64,000 nucleotides of DNA from the NCBI GenBank assembly GCA_910585075.1, contig CAJUED010000017.1:3312-67311 (forward strand), in the 5' to 3' direction. Source of the DNA: an uncultured Lachnospiraceae bacterium. GTDB lineage: Bacteria; Bacillota; Clostridia; Lachnospirales; Lachnospiraceae. Shown here one piece after another: positions 17,850 to 26,044 of this stretch; position 1 is the first letter of the stretch; each line of letters opens with the position of its first letter. Under the pieces are notes generated by a model. The model made no database searches and was not told where the DNA came from. It saw only the letters and a list, made by a program, of their open reading frames with translations. The translations under genes and the position numbers were made by a program.

Positions 17850-19248
17850 TGTCGTCCCCTCCTTTCCTGTCAAACTGGGGAAGTTTCCGGGTGGTCAGTA
17901 TATTGTACTTGCGTATGATTCCCATAACGGTAAATAAGATGCCGAGAAAGGCAAGGCTTGTGCCGCCGTAGTACCAGACGTCCGATACCGGAGTCCACAC
18001 AAAGACAAGGACGGCGGCAATCATTGCGGCCAAAGAACCGGCGGCTCCGAACACCGTAGCCTGGTTTTTCCCTGCTTTCTGCCCATTATCGGACTGCAGG
18101 GGCGGCTTTGAGCCGGCAGCGTTCCGGGCCAGATACCCCCGGTCATCCTCCTTATTATCCCTGCTTTTTATTTTCGCAATTTCTGTCAGATAAATCACAA
18201 AGGTAAAAACCGCCAAAATAAAGGAACAGATAAGGGTGGTCTTTGGGGTGATGGTAAAAAAGAGATTGAGCAGTATAAAAATTGGAATCGCCAGTACCAG
18301 TGAGGCAATCACATACTTTTTCATATCCACGGGAATATCCGCCGCAACCTTGCCGGTCTGGCCGTTGACGGTGGCGTAGGCAACACGCCCGTCCTTGCGG
18401 TAGGACATAAACCAGACCGGATACATAACCCGTTTGGGCGCAGGACACTGGGTGCGCAGCATAACATCCAGAAGATTATCATCCTTAAATTTCATACCCG
18501 AGAAAGCGGGTATTTTTTTGATTTCCTTAAAGCTTGCGGAGTTGGCAATCTCCCTGGCATCCCACTCGTAGAGACTTGCATCCACATCTGCAGTGTCTGC
18601 GTAAAAGCCGCTTAAGAAGGAAGGTGTGAAATCCTTTTGGGATTTTGAATCGAAGGGGGCAATCTGCTCGCTGATATTGTCTGCAAAGGAGGCGGAGGCG
18701 TCGTAGGCGAGACGGTCATAATGGGCGTCAATATCGCCGCTCAAGGAATAGCGGTCCGTATAGACGTAATCTCCCCGGCGGTAGGACTTTTCCCCGGTAA
18801 GATTTACGGGCCCTTTCTGGGAAATATCGTAGGACCAGTAGGGCATGTAGATTCCCCGGAAGCTGTCAATGTGCTTTTCATCCTTTAAATCATCAGGGGC
18901 AAAGGGAGCCCGCTTTATATGGGAAATGAACGCGCTTTTGCAGGCCTCCTTGGTCTGTTTAAAGGGAATAATGTGGACAGGCCGGAGCTGTCTGCTGATC
19001 CGGCTGTCTAAAATGGTGGAAGCGCCGCAGAAGCTGCAGAATTCGGCGGCGGATGTATCCGTACTTAAAATCTCCCCACCGCATTGGGGACAGGTAAAGA
19101 CGGTTGCGTCAAAAACATTGCTTTCCTCCGCATCTTGTTCCTTGGTCACCTCATAAGGGTCTTTTAAAGTAAGACAATAGTCGCATTTCAGTTGTTGGGA
19201 GGGAATATCAAATTTCAGATTCCCGCCGCAATTTGGGCATTCGTACAA
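17842..19248 (-). CDS. Zinc-ribbon membrane protein (TFIIB-type zinc ribbon)
   Basis: About 468 residues. Two N-terminal zinc ribbons are visible: CPNCG...CDYC and CPQCG...CSFCG. A central soluble domain with YMPYWSYDI follows, then two pairs of membrane helices (around residues 320-365 and 410-455). Proteins of this type are found next to TPM genes in Clostridia and may form a membrane complex with them; no activity is established. I chose TTG 19248, eight bases after AAAGGAGG; the frame opens eight codons earlier at another TTG, inside that binding site. Confidence 0.82.
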   Translation of the reverse strand: MYECPNCGGNLKFDIPSQQLKCDYCLTLKDPYEVTKEQDAEESNVFDATVFTCPQCGGEILSTDTSAAEFCSFCGASTILDSRISRQLRPVHIIPFKQTKEACKSAFISHIKRAPFAPDDLKDEKHIDSFRGIYMPYWSYDISQKGPVNLTGEKSYRRGDYVYTDRYSLSGDIDAHYDRLAYDASASFADNISEQIAPFDSKSQKDFTPSFLSGFYADTADVDASLYEWDAREIANSASFKEIKKIPAFSGMKFKDDNLLDVMLRTQCPAPKRVMYPVWFMSYRKDGRVAYATVNGQTGKVAADIPVDMKKYVIASLVLAIPIFILLNLFFTITPKTTLICSFILAVFTFVIYLTEIAKIKSRDNKEDDRGYLARNAAGSKPPLQSDNGQKAGKNQATVFGAAGSLAAMIAAVLVFVWTPVSDVWYYGGTSLAFLGILFTVMGIIRKYNILTTRKLPQFDRKGGDDNA

Positions 19249-19285
19249 AACGGGTTCCTCCTTTACATACAAGGTGAGCTATACC

Positions 19286-19447
19286 AGTACTCTGTCCTGA
19301 AAACCCTTGTGCAAATATTTCGGTCTATTTCCCCGATTGCGCAAGTCCGGAATACTCAGCGCAGCTCGCTGCGCCTCCGTTTCTGAACTTGCACACTCGA
19401 AAAAATATCCTCGAAAATTTGCACAGGAACTTCAAGGACAGAGTACT
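19286..19447. repeat. 162-bp near-complete palindrome
   Basis: The ends are a perfect 12-bp inverted repeat AGTACTCTGTCC/GGACAGAGTACT, and the exact centre (19366/19367) is GCGCAGC-TC-GCTGCGC. The arms remain alignable throughout (for example TTGTGCAAAT and ATTTGCACAG). It overlaps the stop codon of the GntR gene. It could be a MITE-like element or a large bidirectional terminator. Confidence 0.75.
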
Positions 19448-20177
19448 AGAGCTCGATTTCAATTCGAAACAGGTTGGAAGGCAGATAATGCTTGCCGGAA
19501 ACAATGGTATTATGGTCGTTGTCATATATGGTTTCCTGTATGAGCAAAAAGGAATCGTTCTCGGATAAGGTGTAGGCCGAGGCCGTAAAGTTGCCGGCAG
19601 TGGAGTAAGAACACACGCGCTTACAGCTGCCCATATTTTCATAACAATGACATTCCAGATAATCAAGCAGTTGGGATTCATCATTTAAATCGATTTGCTT
19701 TTCCCCAATTAATTCAATGGGAAGAAAACTGAGAGAATATGCAACGGGAGCGCCCCGGTGCATGTACCAGCGGTCCACAATCACAACGGCGGGGGTGTAT
19801 TGGTTTAAAGAATCCATGATGGATTTGGTGGGAGGTTCGATACGGAATTTGATTTCCACCCTGTCTAATTCCTCCGTACAGTAAGAATAGACAGGATGGG
19901 AGAGCCTGCCGGAGCCTTTGTCCCCGGAATATTCTTCGGACTGATTGTAAACAAAGTGTCCCACCCCGGGGGCATTTTTAATAAGCCCGTCCTCCTGGAG
20001 CAATATCAATGCCTTTCTGAGGGTCATCCTGCTCACGTTCATCTGCAGGGAAAGGGCGGCCTCTGAGGGAAGCTGGGAGCCCGGAGGGTAAGTCCCGTTT
20101 TGAATCAGCTCATAGAGCTGGTCATATACTTTTACATGTTTCAACTTTTTTGTCTTTGGTTTCTCTGTATTTGCCAT
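19446..20177 (-). CDS. GntR family (HutC/UTRA) repressor of nucleoside operon
   Basis: A 243-residue regulator. The N-terminal winged helix-turn-helix shows YDQLYELIQNGTYPPGSQLP, then LSLQMNVSRMTLRKAL and GLIKNAPGVGHFV. The C-terminal UTRA effector-binding domain includes DRWYMHRGAPVAYSLSFLP and ends YLPSNLFRIEIEL. ATG 20177 follows AGAGGTG; the frame is open 19 residues further. It is divergent from the uridine phosphorylase operon, and palindromes TATACATGTATA/TATACAAGTATA lie in the shared promoter region, so it most likely represses that operon and perhaps itself. The effector is inferred to be a nucleoside or its phosphorylated product. Confidence 0.88.
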   Translation of the reverse strand: MANTEKPKTKKLKHVKVYDQLYELIQNGTYPPGSQLPSEAALSLQMNVSRMTLRKALILLQEDGLIKNAPGVGHFVYNQSEEYSGDKGSGRLSHPVYSYCTEELDRVEIKFRIEPPTKSIMDSLNQYTPAVVIVDRWYMHRGAPVAYSLSFLPIELIGEKQIDLNDESQLLDYLECHCYENMGSCKRVCSYSTAGNFTASAYTLSENDSFLLIQETIYDNDHNTIVSGKHYLPSNLFRIEIEL

Positions 20178-20205
20178 GGAGCACCTCTGTTTTTTTACTG
20201 TTTGT

Positions 20206-20234
20206 ATTATAAAACCAAACATGTAGCATGTCAA
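20206..20234 (-). promoter_or_regulatory. Consensus promoter of the GntR gene
   Basis: On the minus strand TTGACA, exactly 17 bases, TATAAT: both hexamers match consensus. The palindrome ACATG-TAG-CATGT (20219-20231) overlaps spacer and -35, consistent with autoregulation. Confidence 0.8.
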
Positions 20235-20255
20235 TAAAATACCACACTCATTAAA

Positions 20256-20367
20256 TATACATGAATAAAATTAGACGACTGTGAAAACTGCATAAAATAT
20301 ACATGTATAATTTGTATAATACTACATATTGAAAATATACAAGTATAGATATATAATCACATGTATA
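20256..20367. promoter_or_regulatory. Repeated GntR operators and nucleoside operon promoter
   Basis: Operator-like sites: TATACATGAATA (20256-20267), perfect palindrome TATACATGTATA (20298-20309), TATACAAGTATA (20336-20347) and half site ACATGTATA (20359-20367). The plus promoter is TTGAAA (20329-20334), 17 bases, TATAAT (20352-20357); the third site fills its spacer, an ideal position for repression. Confidence 0.75.
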
Positions 20368-20405
20368 AATTACAACACAGGATGCATAAAAAAGGAGGAA
20401 AAAAC

Positions 20406-21185
20406 ATGCAGAATTATTCAGGAGAAGTGGGATTACAGTATCATTTGCAGATCAGGCCGGGTGATGTGGGACGTTATGTGATTTTACCGGGTGATCCTAA
20501 GAGATGTTCCAAGATAGCGGCGCATTTTGATGATGCGGAGCTGATTGCGGACAGCAGAGAATATGTTACTTACACAGGATATCTGGACGGTGAGAAGGTC
20601 AGTGTGACCTCAACAGGTATCGGCGGGCCTTCCGCGTCAATTGCCATGGAAGAACTGGTGCTTTGCGGAGCGGATACATTTATAAGGGTAGGCACCTGCG
20701 GCGGTATCGATATGGATGTGAAAGGGGGAGACATTGTGGTTGCCACAGGAGCAATCAGAATGGAAGGAACCAGCCGGGAGTATGCGCCCATTGAGTATCC
20801 TGCGGTAGCGGATCTGGAGGTTACCAATGCGCTTGTACAGGCAAGCAAAGATCTGGGATTTACCTATCATGCAGGCGTGGTGCAGTGTAAGGACGCATTT
20901 TACGGACAGCACGAGCCGGAACGGATGCCGGTGAGCTATGAGCTTTTGAACAAATGGGAGGCATGGAAACGTATGGGATGCAAGGCCTCCGAGATGGAAT
21001 CCGCAGCCCTGTTTATCGCTGCAAGCCACTTGAGGGTCCGCTGCGGTTCAAACTTCCTGGTAGTGGGAAATCAGGAAAGAAATGCGGCAGGATTGGAGAA
21101 CCCCATTGTACATGATACCGAATCCGCCATCAAAGTGGCCGTTGAAGCCATCCGTAAGTTAATAAAAGCGGATAAGGAAAAATAA
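20406..21185 (+). CDS. udp: Uridine phosphorylase family nucleoside phosphorylase
   Basis: A 259-residue purine/uridine phosphorylase family enzyme that splits nucleosides with phosphate to base and (deoxy)ribose 1-phosphate. Family blocks: VILPGDPKRCSKIA, TGIGGPSASIAMEEL, FIRVGTCGGI and the ribose-binding ASEMESAALF. Start ATG 20406 follows AAAGGAGG; an upstream in-frame ATG at 20361 lies in the operator region and is not used. First gene of the operon with nupC, deoB and deoC, whose products use the sugar phosphate it releases. Preference for uridine over purines is by similarity only. Confidence 0.9.
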   Translation: MQNYSGEVGLQYHLQIRPGDVGRYVILPGDPKRCSKIAAHFDDAELIADSREYVTYTGYLDGEKVSVTSTGIGGPSASIAMEELVLCGADTFIRVGTCGGIDMDVKGGDIVVATGAIRMEGTSREYAPIEYPAVADLEVTNALVQASKDLGFTYHAGVVQCKDAFYGQHEPERMPVSYELLNKWEAWKRMGCKASEMESAALFIAASHLRVRCGSNFLVVGNQERNAAGLENPIVHDTESAIKVAVEAIRKLIKADKEK

Positions 21186-21204
21186 TTGCAGGAGGGCCGG
21201 TTGG

Positions 21205-22404
21205 ATGAAATTTGTATTGAATTTGCTTGGTATCTTTGTAGTTATTGGACTGATTTATCTGTTATCATGGAACAGGAAAGAGATTCGGTGGAAAGCGGTG
21301 GGCAAAGCCCTTATCGTGCAGTTTGTCATTGCGGTCCTGCTTGTGAAGGTTCCCATTGGAAAGATGATAGTTTCCCTTTTGTCTGACGGGGTTACGGCGG
21401 TGATCAACTGCGGGCAGCAGGGTATATCCTTTGTTTTTGGCAGCCTTGCGGACAGTGCGTCCGTAGGCGGTATATTTATTGTCCAGACCCTGGGGAATAT
21501 TATCTTTGTGTCCGCCCTGGTAAGCCTCTTATATTATGTGGGCGTTTTGGGATTTGTGGTAAAATGGATTGGAAAAGGTGTGGGGAAGTTGATGGGAACA
21601 ACTGAGGTGGAAAGCTTTGTGGCCGTTGCCAATATGTTCCTGGGCCAGACGGACAGTCCTATTTTGGTAAGTAAATACATAAAGTCTTTAACTGACAGCG
21701 AAATTCTGGTAATATTAGTATCAGGAATGGGCAGTATGTCAGTATCCATCTTAGGTGGATACCATGCTTTGGGAATTCCTATGGACTATCTGCTGATTGC
21801 AAGCGCAATGGTTCCCGTGGGAAGTATCCTGACAGCAAAGATGCTGTTGCCTCAGACGGAAAAAGCAAAATCCATCACAGATGTCAAAATGGACAACAAA
21901 GGGAATAATGCCAATGTGATTGACGCCATTGCGGAAGGCGCCGGTACGGGAATGCAGATGGTTATCTCAATTGCCGCTTCTCTTGTGGGCATTATCGGAA
22001 TCGTCGCGGTCATTAATATGATACTGGGGATTGCGGGCATCAGTCTGGAGCAGATTTTCTCATATGTGTTCGCACCTTTCGGATTCCTGATGGGGCTGGA
22101 TGCAAATGAGATTCTGATGGAGGGCTCTCTGCTGGGCAATAAGCTGATTGTCAATGAATTTGTTGCGTTCCAGGATCTGGGCGCTATCCTTGGCTCCCTG
22201 GATACCAGGACGGGAATGGTATGTTCTATTTCCCTTTGCGGGTTTGCGAATCTCTCCAGTCTGGGCATCTGCGTTTCCGGCATTGCGGTGCTGTGTCCGG
22301 AAAAGAAAAGCACGCTTTCAAGGCTGGTATTCAAAGCCATGCTTGGCGGGGTGTTTGTGAGCATACTGAGCGCAATGATTGTAGGTTTGATCACATTATT
22401 CTGA
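21205..22404 (+). CDS. nupC: Concentrative nucleoside transporter NupC
   Basis: A 399-residue CNT-family transporter with about ten membrane helices. It couples nucleoside uptake to an ion gradient. The N-terminal helices, the GQTDSPILVSKYIKSLTDSE region and the C-terminal block FCGFANLSSLGI-like (here LCGFANLSSLGICVSGIAVL) are characteristic. ATG is six bases after the GGAGGGCCGG region, 20 bases after the uridine phosphorylase stop, so it is cotranscribed. It supplies substrate for the downstream catabolic enzymes. Confidence 0.93.
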   Translation: MKFVLNLLGIFVVIGLIYLLSWNRKEIRWKAVGKALIVQFVIAVLLVKVPIGKMIVSLLSDGVTAVINCGQQGISFVFGSLADSASVGGIFIVQTLGNIIFVSALVSLLYYVGVLGFVVKWIGKGVGKLMGTTEVESFVAVANMFLGQTDSPILVSKYIKSLTDSEILVILVSGMGSMSVSILGGYHALGIPMDYLLIASAMVPVGSILTAKMLLPQTEKAKSITDVKMDNKGNNANVIDAIAEGAGTGMQMVISIAASLVGIIGIVAVINMILGIAGISLEQIFSYVFAPFGFLMGLDANEILMEGSLLGNKLIVNEFVAFQDLGAILGSLDTRTGMVCSISLCGFANLSSLGICVSGIAVLCPEKKSTLSRLVFKAMLGGVFVSILSAMIVGLITLF

Positions 22405-22417
22405 AAGGGGTTAGAAA

Positions 22418-23614
22418 ATGACCGGAAAAAAGTATAACAGAATTTTTACAATTGTAATTGACTCCCTGGGGGTGGGCGCGCTTGAGGATGCGCCCGCCTA
22501 CGGGGATGCGGGGACGGATACGCTGGGGCATATCTCCCAGAATGTGGAAGAATTTAAGATTCCCAATCTGCAGAAACTTGGCATGGCAAATCTCCATCCC
22601 CTGCGCCAGGTGGCGCCGGTGGAAAAACCATTGGGGTATTTTATGAAAATGAGGGAAGCCAGTACCGGAAAAGACACTATGACAGGACATTGGGAAATGA
22701 TGGGACTTCACATCACAAAGCCCTTTCAGACCTTTACGGATACGGGATTCCCCAAAGAGCTGATAGATGAGCTCTCCGCCAGAACAGGCAGGACCATTAT
22801 CGGGAACAAGAGCGCCAGCGGCACGGAAATTCTGGATGAGCTTGCAGAAGAAGAAATTGCCACCGGCCACATGATAGTCTATACCTCCGCGGATTCCGTA
22901 TTGCAGATCTGCGGAAATGAGGAAACCTTCGGGCTGGAGGAGCTGTACCGCTGCTGCGAGATTGCCAGAGAAATTACCATGAAAGACGAGTGGAAGGTGG
23001 GACGCGTCATTGCAAGGCCCTATGTGGGGAAGAAAAAGGGAGAGTTCGTGCGCACCAGCAACCGTCATGATTATGCCTTAAAGCCTTATGGAAGGACGGC
23101 CCTCAACGCGTTAAAGGATGCAGGACTTGATGTGATATCCGTTGGCAAGATATTTGATATTTTTGACGGGGAGGGAATCACGGAGTCCAACAAGTCAAAA
23201 AGCTCCGTGCACGGCATGGAACAAACCATTGAGATTGCAAAGAAGGATTTTCAGGGGCTGTGCTATGTGAACCTGGTGGATTTCGACGCCCTGTGGGGAC
23301 ACCGCCGTAATGTAAAAGGATATGCACAGGAACTGGAAAAGTTTGACGTAAAGCTGGGCGAGCTTCTGCCTCTTTTAAAGGAAGACGACCTGCTGATCCT
23401 CACGGCGGATCACGGAAACGACCCCACCCATACGGGAACGGATCACACAAGGGAAATGGTTCCCTTTGTTGCTTATTCACCGTCCTTTGCGGGCTGTGGC
23501 AAGCTGGAGGATACGGACACCTTTGCGGTGATTGGGGCGTCCATAGCGGAGAATTTTGGTGTGGAGATGCCGGAGGGGACGATTGGAAGCTCCATATTGA
23601 ATAAATTGGTATGA
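22418..23614 (+). CDS. deoB: Phosphopentomutase
   Basis: A 398-residue enzyme that converts (deoxy)ribose 1-phosphate to 5-phosphate. Alkaline phosphatase-superfamily metal sites are visible: IVIDSLGVGALEDAPAYGD and GTDTLGH at the N-terminus, DFDALWGHRRN in the middle, and TADHGNDPTHTGTDHTRE near the C-terminus. Length is normal. It starts 13 bases after nupC and its stop overlaps an in-frame ATG of deoC, showing an operon. Confidence 0.96.
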   Translation: MTGKKYNRIFTIVIDSLGVGALEDAPAYGDAGTDTLGHISQNVEEFKIPNLQKLGMANLHPLRQVAPVEKPLGYFMKMREASTGKDTMTGHWEMMGLHITKPFQTFTDTGFPKELIDELSARTGRTIIGNKSASGTEILDELAEEEIATGHMIVYTSADSVLQICGNEETFGLEELYRCCEIAREITMKDEWKVGRVIARPYVGKKKGEFVRTSNRHDYALKPYGRTALNALKDAGLDVISVGKIFDIFDGEGITESNKSKSSVHGMEQTIEIAKKDFQGLCYVNLVDFDALWGHRRNVKGYAQELEKFDVKLGELLPLLKEDDLLILTADHGNDPTHTGTDHTREMVPFVAYSPSFAGCGKLEDTDTFAVIGASIAENFGVEMPEGTIGSSILNKLV

Positions 23615-23628
23615 AAGGATGTAAATAT

Positions 23629-24297
23629 ATGGAAAGAAAAGATGTTTTAAAAAAAGTGGACCACACACTGCTTACCCAGACAGCTACATGGAGCGAAATC
23701 CGTCAGATTCTGGACGACGGGATAAAATATGGGGCGGCTTCCGCATGTATCCCGGCAGCTTACGTAAAACAGGCGGCGGAGTATGTGGAGGGCAAGCTTC
23801 CCATTTGTACGGTGATTGGTTTCCCCAACGGATACAGTACAACGGCCGTAAAGGTGTTTGAGACAAAAGACGCCATTGCAAATGGCGCCCAGGAAATTGA
23901 CATGGTCATCAACATCGGTTTCCTGAAAGATAAAAGATATGAGGAAATCGAAGATGAAATCCGCCAGCTTCATGAAGCCTGCGGAGGAAAGATTTTAAAG
24001 ATCATCATTGAAACCTGCCTGCTCACGGAAGAAGAAAAGATTAAGATGTGTGAGATTGTCACAAAGGCAGGGGCGGAATACATCAAAACCTCCACCGGTT
24101 TTTCCACAGCAGGGGCGACCTTCGCGGATGTGGCACTGATGCGTGCCAATATTGGAAAGGATGTAAAAGTGAAGGCGGCGGGAGGTATATCTTCTTTTGA
24201 TGACGCGGAAGAATTTATACGCCTTGGCGCAGACAGACTGGGAACAAGCCGGCTGGTGAAAATCATGGAAAGTACTGACAGTGGTCAAGGGTATTAA
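23629..24297 (+). CDS. deoC: Deoxyribose-phosphate aldolase
   Basis: A 222-residue class I aldolase that splits deoxyribose 5-phosphate into glyceraldehyde 3-phosphate and acetaldehyde. The Schiff-base lysine lies in YIKTSTGFSTAGAT and the second active-site lysine in VKAAGGISSF. I chose ATG 23629 with AAAGGA upstream; the in-frame ATG 23611 overlaps the deoB stop as ATGA but lacks a good binding site. Last gene of the nucleoside operon. Confidence 0.95.
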   Translation: MERKDVLKKVDHTLLTQTATWSEIRQILDDGIKYGAASACIPAAYVKQAAEYVEGKLPICTVIGFPNGYSTTAVKVFETKDAIANGAQEIDMVINIGFLKDKRYEEIEDEIRQLHEACGGKILKIIIETCLLTEEEKIKMCEIVTKAGAEYIKTSTGFSTAGATFADVALMRANIGKDVKVKAAGGISSFDDAEEFIRLGADRLGTSRLVKIMESTDSGQGY

Positions 24298-24321
24298 AAT
24301 TGCGGTGCGGGAGAGACGGAT

Positions 24322-24777
24322 ATGCAATATATTCTTACAATACTTGGGATTTTTGGATTAGAGTGGAAATTGAAAAATTGTGTGGAAGGGGTTATAGAGG
24401 AAGGGCAGACAGAGAAAAAATGGGCCGGCTTTTTGCTCATTCGAAAGCATCATAACCGGGGGGCCTTTTTAAACGCAGGCCAGAGCAGGCAAAAAGCGGT
24501 TATGATCCTGTCCGTCCTTCTTTCCACAGTCCTGACAGCCCTTTTTATCCTGACTCTTGGAACCGCAGGGAAGGCCCCCTTAAAATGGGGGCTTACCCTT
24601 CTTTTGGGCGGCGCTTACAGCAACACCTACGACAGGCTTGTGCGAAAATACGTGGTAGACTATGTGAGCTTTAACGTCCCCTTCGCTCTCAAAAAGGTAA
24701 TCTTTAATATCAGCGATTTCTGTATCATGATAGGGGCCCTGCTCTGCGTAATTGGCTGGGAGGGCAGTTCTGTTTAG
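24322..24777 (+). CDS. Signal peptidase II-like membrane protease (divergent)
   Basis: A 151-residue protein with four predicted membrane helices. LspA active-site regions are recognisable: NRGAFLN (like NxGAAF), YDRLVRKYVVDYVSF with the first catalytic Asp, and FNISDFCIMIG with the second. The first helix block GLEWKLKN replaces the usual LDQxTK. LspA removes lipoprotein signal peptides. The divergent motifs suggest a second copy rather than the housekeeping enzyme. It is 24 bases after deoC and may be read through from that operon. Confidence 0.75.
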   Translation: MQYILTILGIFGLEWKLKNCVEGVIEEGQTEKKWAGFLLIRKHHNRGAFLNAGQSRQKAVMILSVLLSTVLTALFILTLGTAGKAPLKWGLTLLLGGAYSNTYDRLVRKYVVDYVSFNVPFALKKVIFNISDFCIMIGALLCVIGWEGSSV

Positions 24778-24822
24778 CACATTTTCGAATATGCTTCAGG
24801 AGCGGACCAATCTATATTCTTA

Positions 24823-24860
24823 TTCTATTTCTACTGTTTCTATGTTTCTATTTCTACTGT
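24823..24860 (+). repeat. 15-bp direct repeat
   Basis: TTCTATTTCTACTGT occurs twice with a period of 23 bases in the spacer after the LspA-like gene. No function apparent. Confidence 0.5.
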
Positions 24861-24906
24861 GAGGATAATCCTTCAGTCTTCTTTTTCCCGATTATAAAAA
24901 TAAGTG

Positions 24907-24953
24907 TTGACATTTTCTTGCTATTGGTTTATTGTATTAATAAAGTAATACAA
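24907..24953 (+). promoter_or_regulatory. Promoter and operator of the YtrA-type regulator operon
   Basis: TTGACA (24907-24912), 17 bases, TATTGT (24930-24935). A perfect inverted repeat TTGTATTA-N6-TAATACAA (24932-24953) overlaps the -10 and start site, as expected for GntR autoregulation. Confidence 0.75.
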
Positions 24954-24977
24954 TAATACAAAGAAAGGAAGATGTTC

Positions 24978-25346
24978 ATGGCATGGAATTTAAACTCGGA
25001 TCGCCCTATATATGCCCAAATCCTTGAAGTAATGCAGCTTCGGATTATTTCAGGCCGTTACGGCCCGGGAGAGAAGATACCGAGCGTGCGGGATTTGGCT
25101 GCGGAGGCAGGGGTAAATCCCAATACAATGCAGAAGGCACTTACGGAGCTGGAGAGGAATGGACTTGTGACAACTCAGAGAACAAGCGGCAGGATGGTAA
25201 CGGAGGACATGGAAATGATTCAGGAAACCCGCAGCAAGCTTGCCAGAGAACAGGTAAGCGAGTTTATCGACAGGATGAAGGAATTAGGATTCGGCAAAGA
25301 GGAAGTTATAGAACTCCTTGAAAAGATGGGAGGGGAAGACGCATGA
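24978..25346 (+). CDS. GntR family (YtrA-type) regulator of adjacent ABC exporter
   Basis: A 122-residue regulator. The winged helix-turn-helix is complete (PIYAQILEVMQLRIISGRYG, then LAAEAGVNPNTMQKALTEL); a short helical tail replaces the large effector domain, as in the YtrA subfamily. ATG 24978 has GGAAG six bases upstream; ATG 24972 is also in frame. It overlaps the ABC ATPase gene by four bases (ATGA), so it is likely a local repressor of this exporter. Confidence 0.88.
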   Translation: MAWNLNSDRPIYAQILEVMQLRIISGRYGPGEKIPSVRDLAAEAGVNPNTMQKALTELERNGLVTTQRTSGRMVTEDMEMIQETRSKLAREQVSEFIDRMKELGFGKEEVIELLEKMGGEDA

Positions 25347-26044
25347 ATGTGCTGGTGGAAGTAAACAACCTTACAAAGGTTTACGAAAAGAAAAAGATGG
25401 CCTTAAATCATATGAATCTCACCATACCAAGAGGGAAAATCATTGGCCTGCTTGGGCCAAACGGAAGTGGCAAGACTACTTTAATTAAAATAATCAACGG
25501 TTTGCTGGTTCCTACGGAGGGGGAAGTGCTGGTGAACGGGCGAAAGCCCGGACCGGAGTCGAAAGCCTGTGTTTCCTATTTGCCGGAGCGGACCTATTTT
25601 CAGAACAGTATGCAGGTAAGCGAGCTTATCAACTTTTTCAGTGATTTTTATGCGGATTTTCGTCCGGAGCGGGCAAGGCAGATGCTGGCTAACTTAAACA
25701 TCAGTGAAGATGCCAGGCTGAAAACTCTTTCCAAAGGAACAAAGGAAAAGGTGCAGCTGATCATGGTGATGAGCAGGGAAGCACAGCTGTATATTCTGGA
25801 TGAGCCCATAGCGGGGGTTGACCCGGCGGCAAGGGATTATATTTTAAGGACCATTATCAGCAATTATAATGAAAATGCTACCGTGCTTTTATCCACGCAT
25901 TTGATTTCTGATATTGAGAAGGTGCTGGATGAGGTTATTTTTATCCGGGATGGCCGGGTTATTTTGCAGGATACGGTTGAAAATATCCGTGAGTGCAAGG
26001 GGAAATCGGTGGATGCTTATTTCAGGGAGGTGTTTGCATGTTAG
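25343..26044 (+). CDS. ABC transporter ATP-binding protein
   Basis: A 233-residue ABC ATPase. Walker A is GPNGSGKTT, the signature is an altered LSKGTKEKVQ (LSGGQ equivalent), Walker B is LYILDEPIAGVDP, and the switch His is in STHL. It partners with the next gene, a membrane subunit, to form an export-type ABC-2 transporter. YtrA-linked transporters often respond to cell-wall-active agents; substrate here is unknown. Confidence 0.9.
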   Translation: MNVLVEVNNLTKVYEKKKMALNHMNLTIPRGKIIGLLGPNGSGKTTLIKIINGLLVPTEGEVLVNGRKPGPESKACVSYLPERTYFQNSMQVSELINFFSDFYADFRPERARQMLANLNISEDARLKTLSKGTKEKVQLIMVMSREAQLYILDEPIAGVDPAARDYILRTIISNYNENATVLLSTHLISDIEKVLDEVIFIRDGRVILQDTVENIRECKGKSVDAYFREVFAC

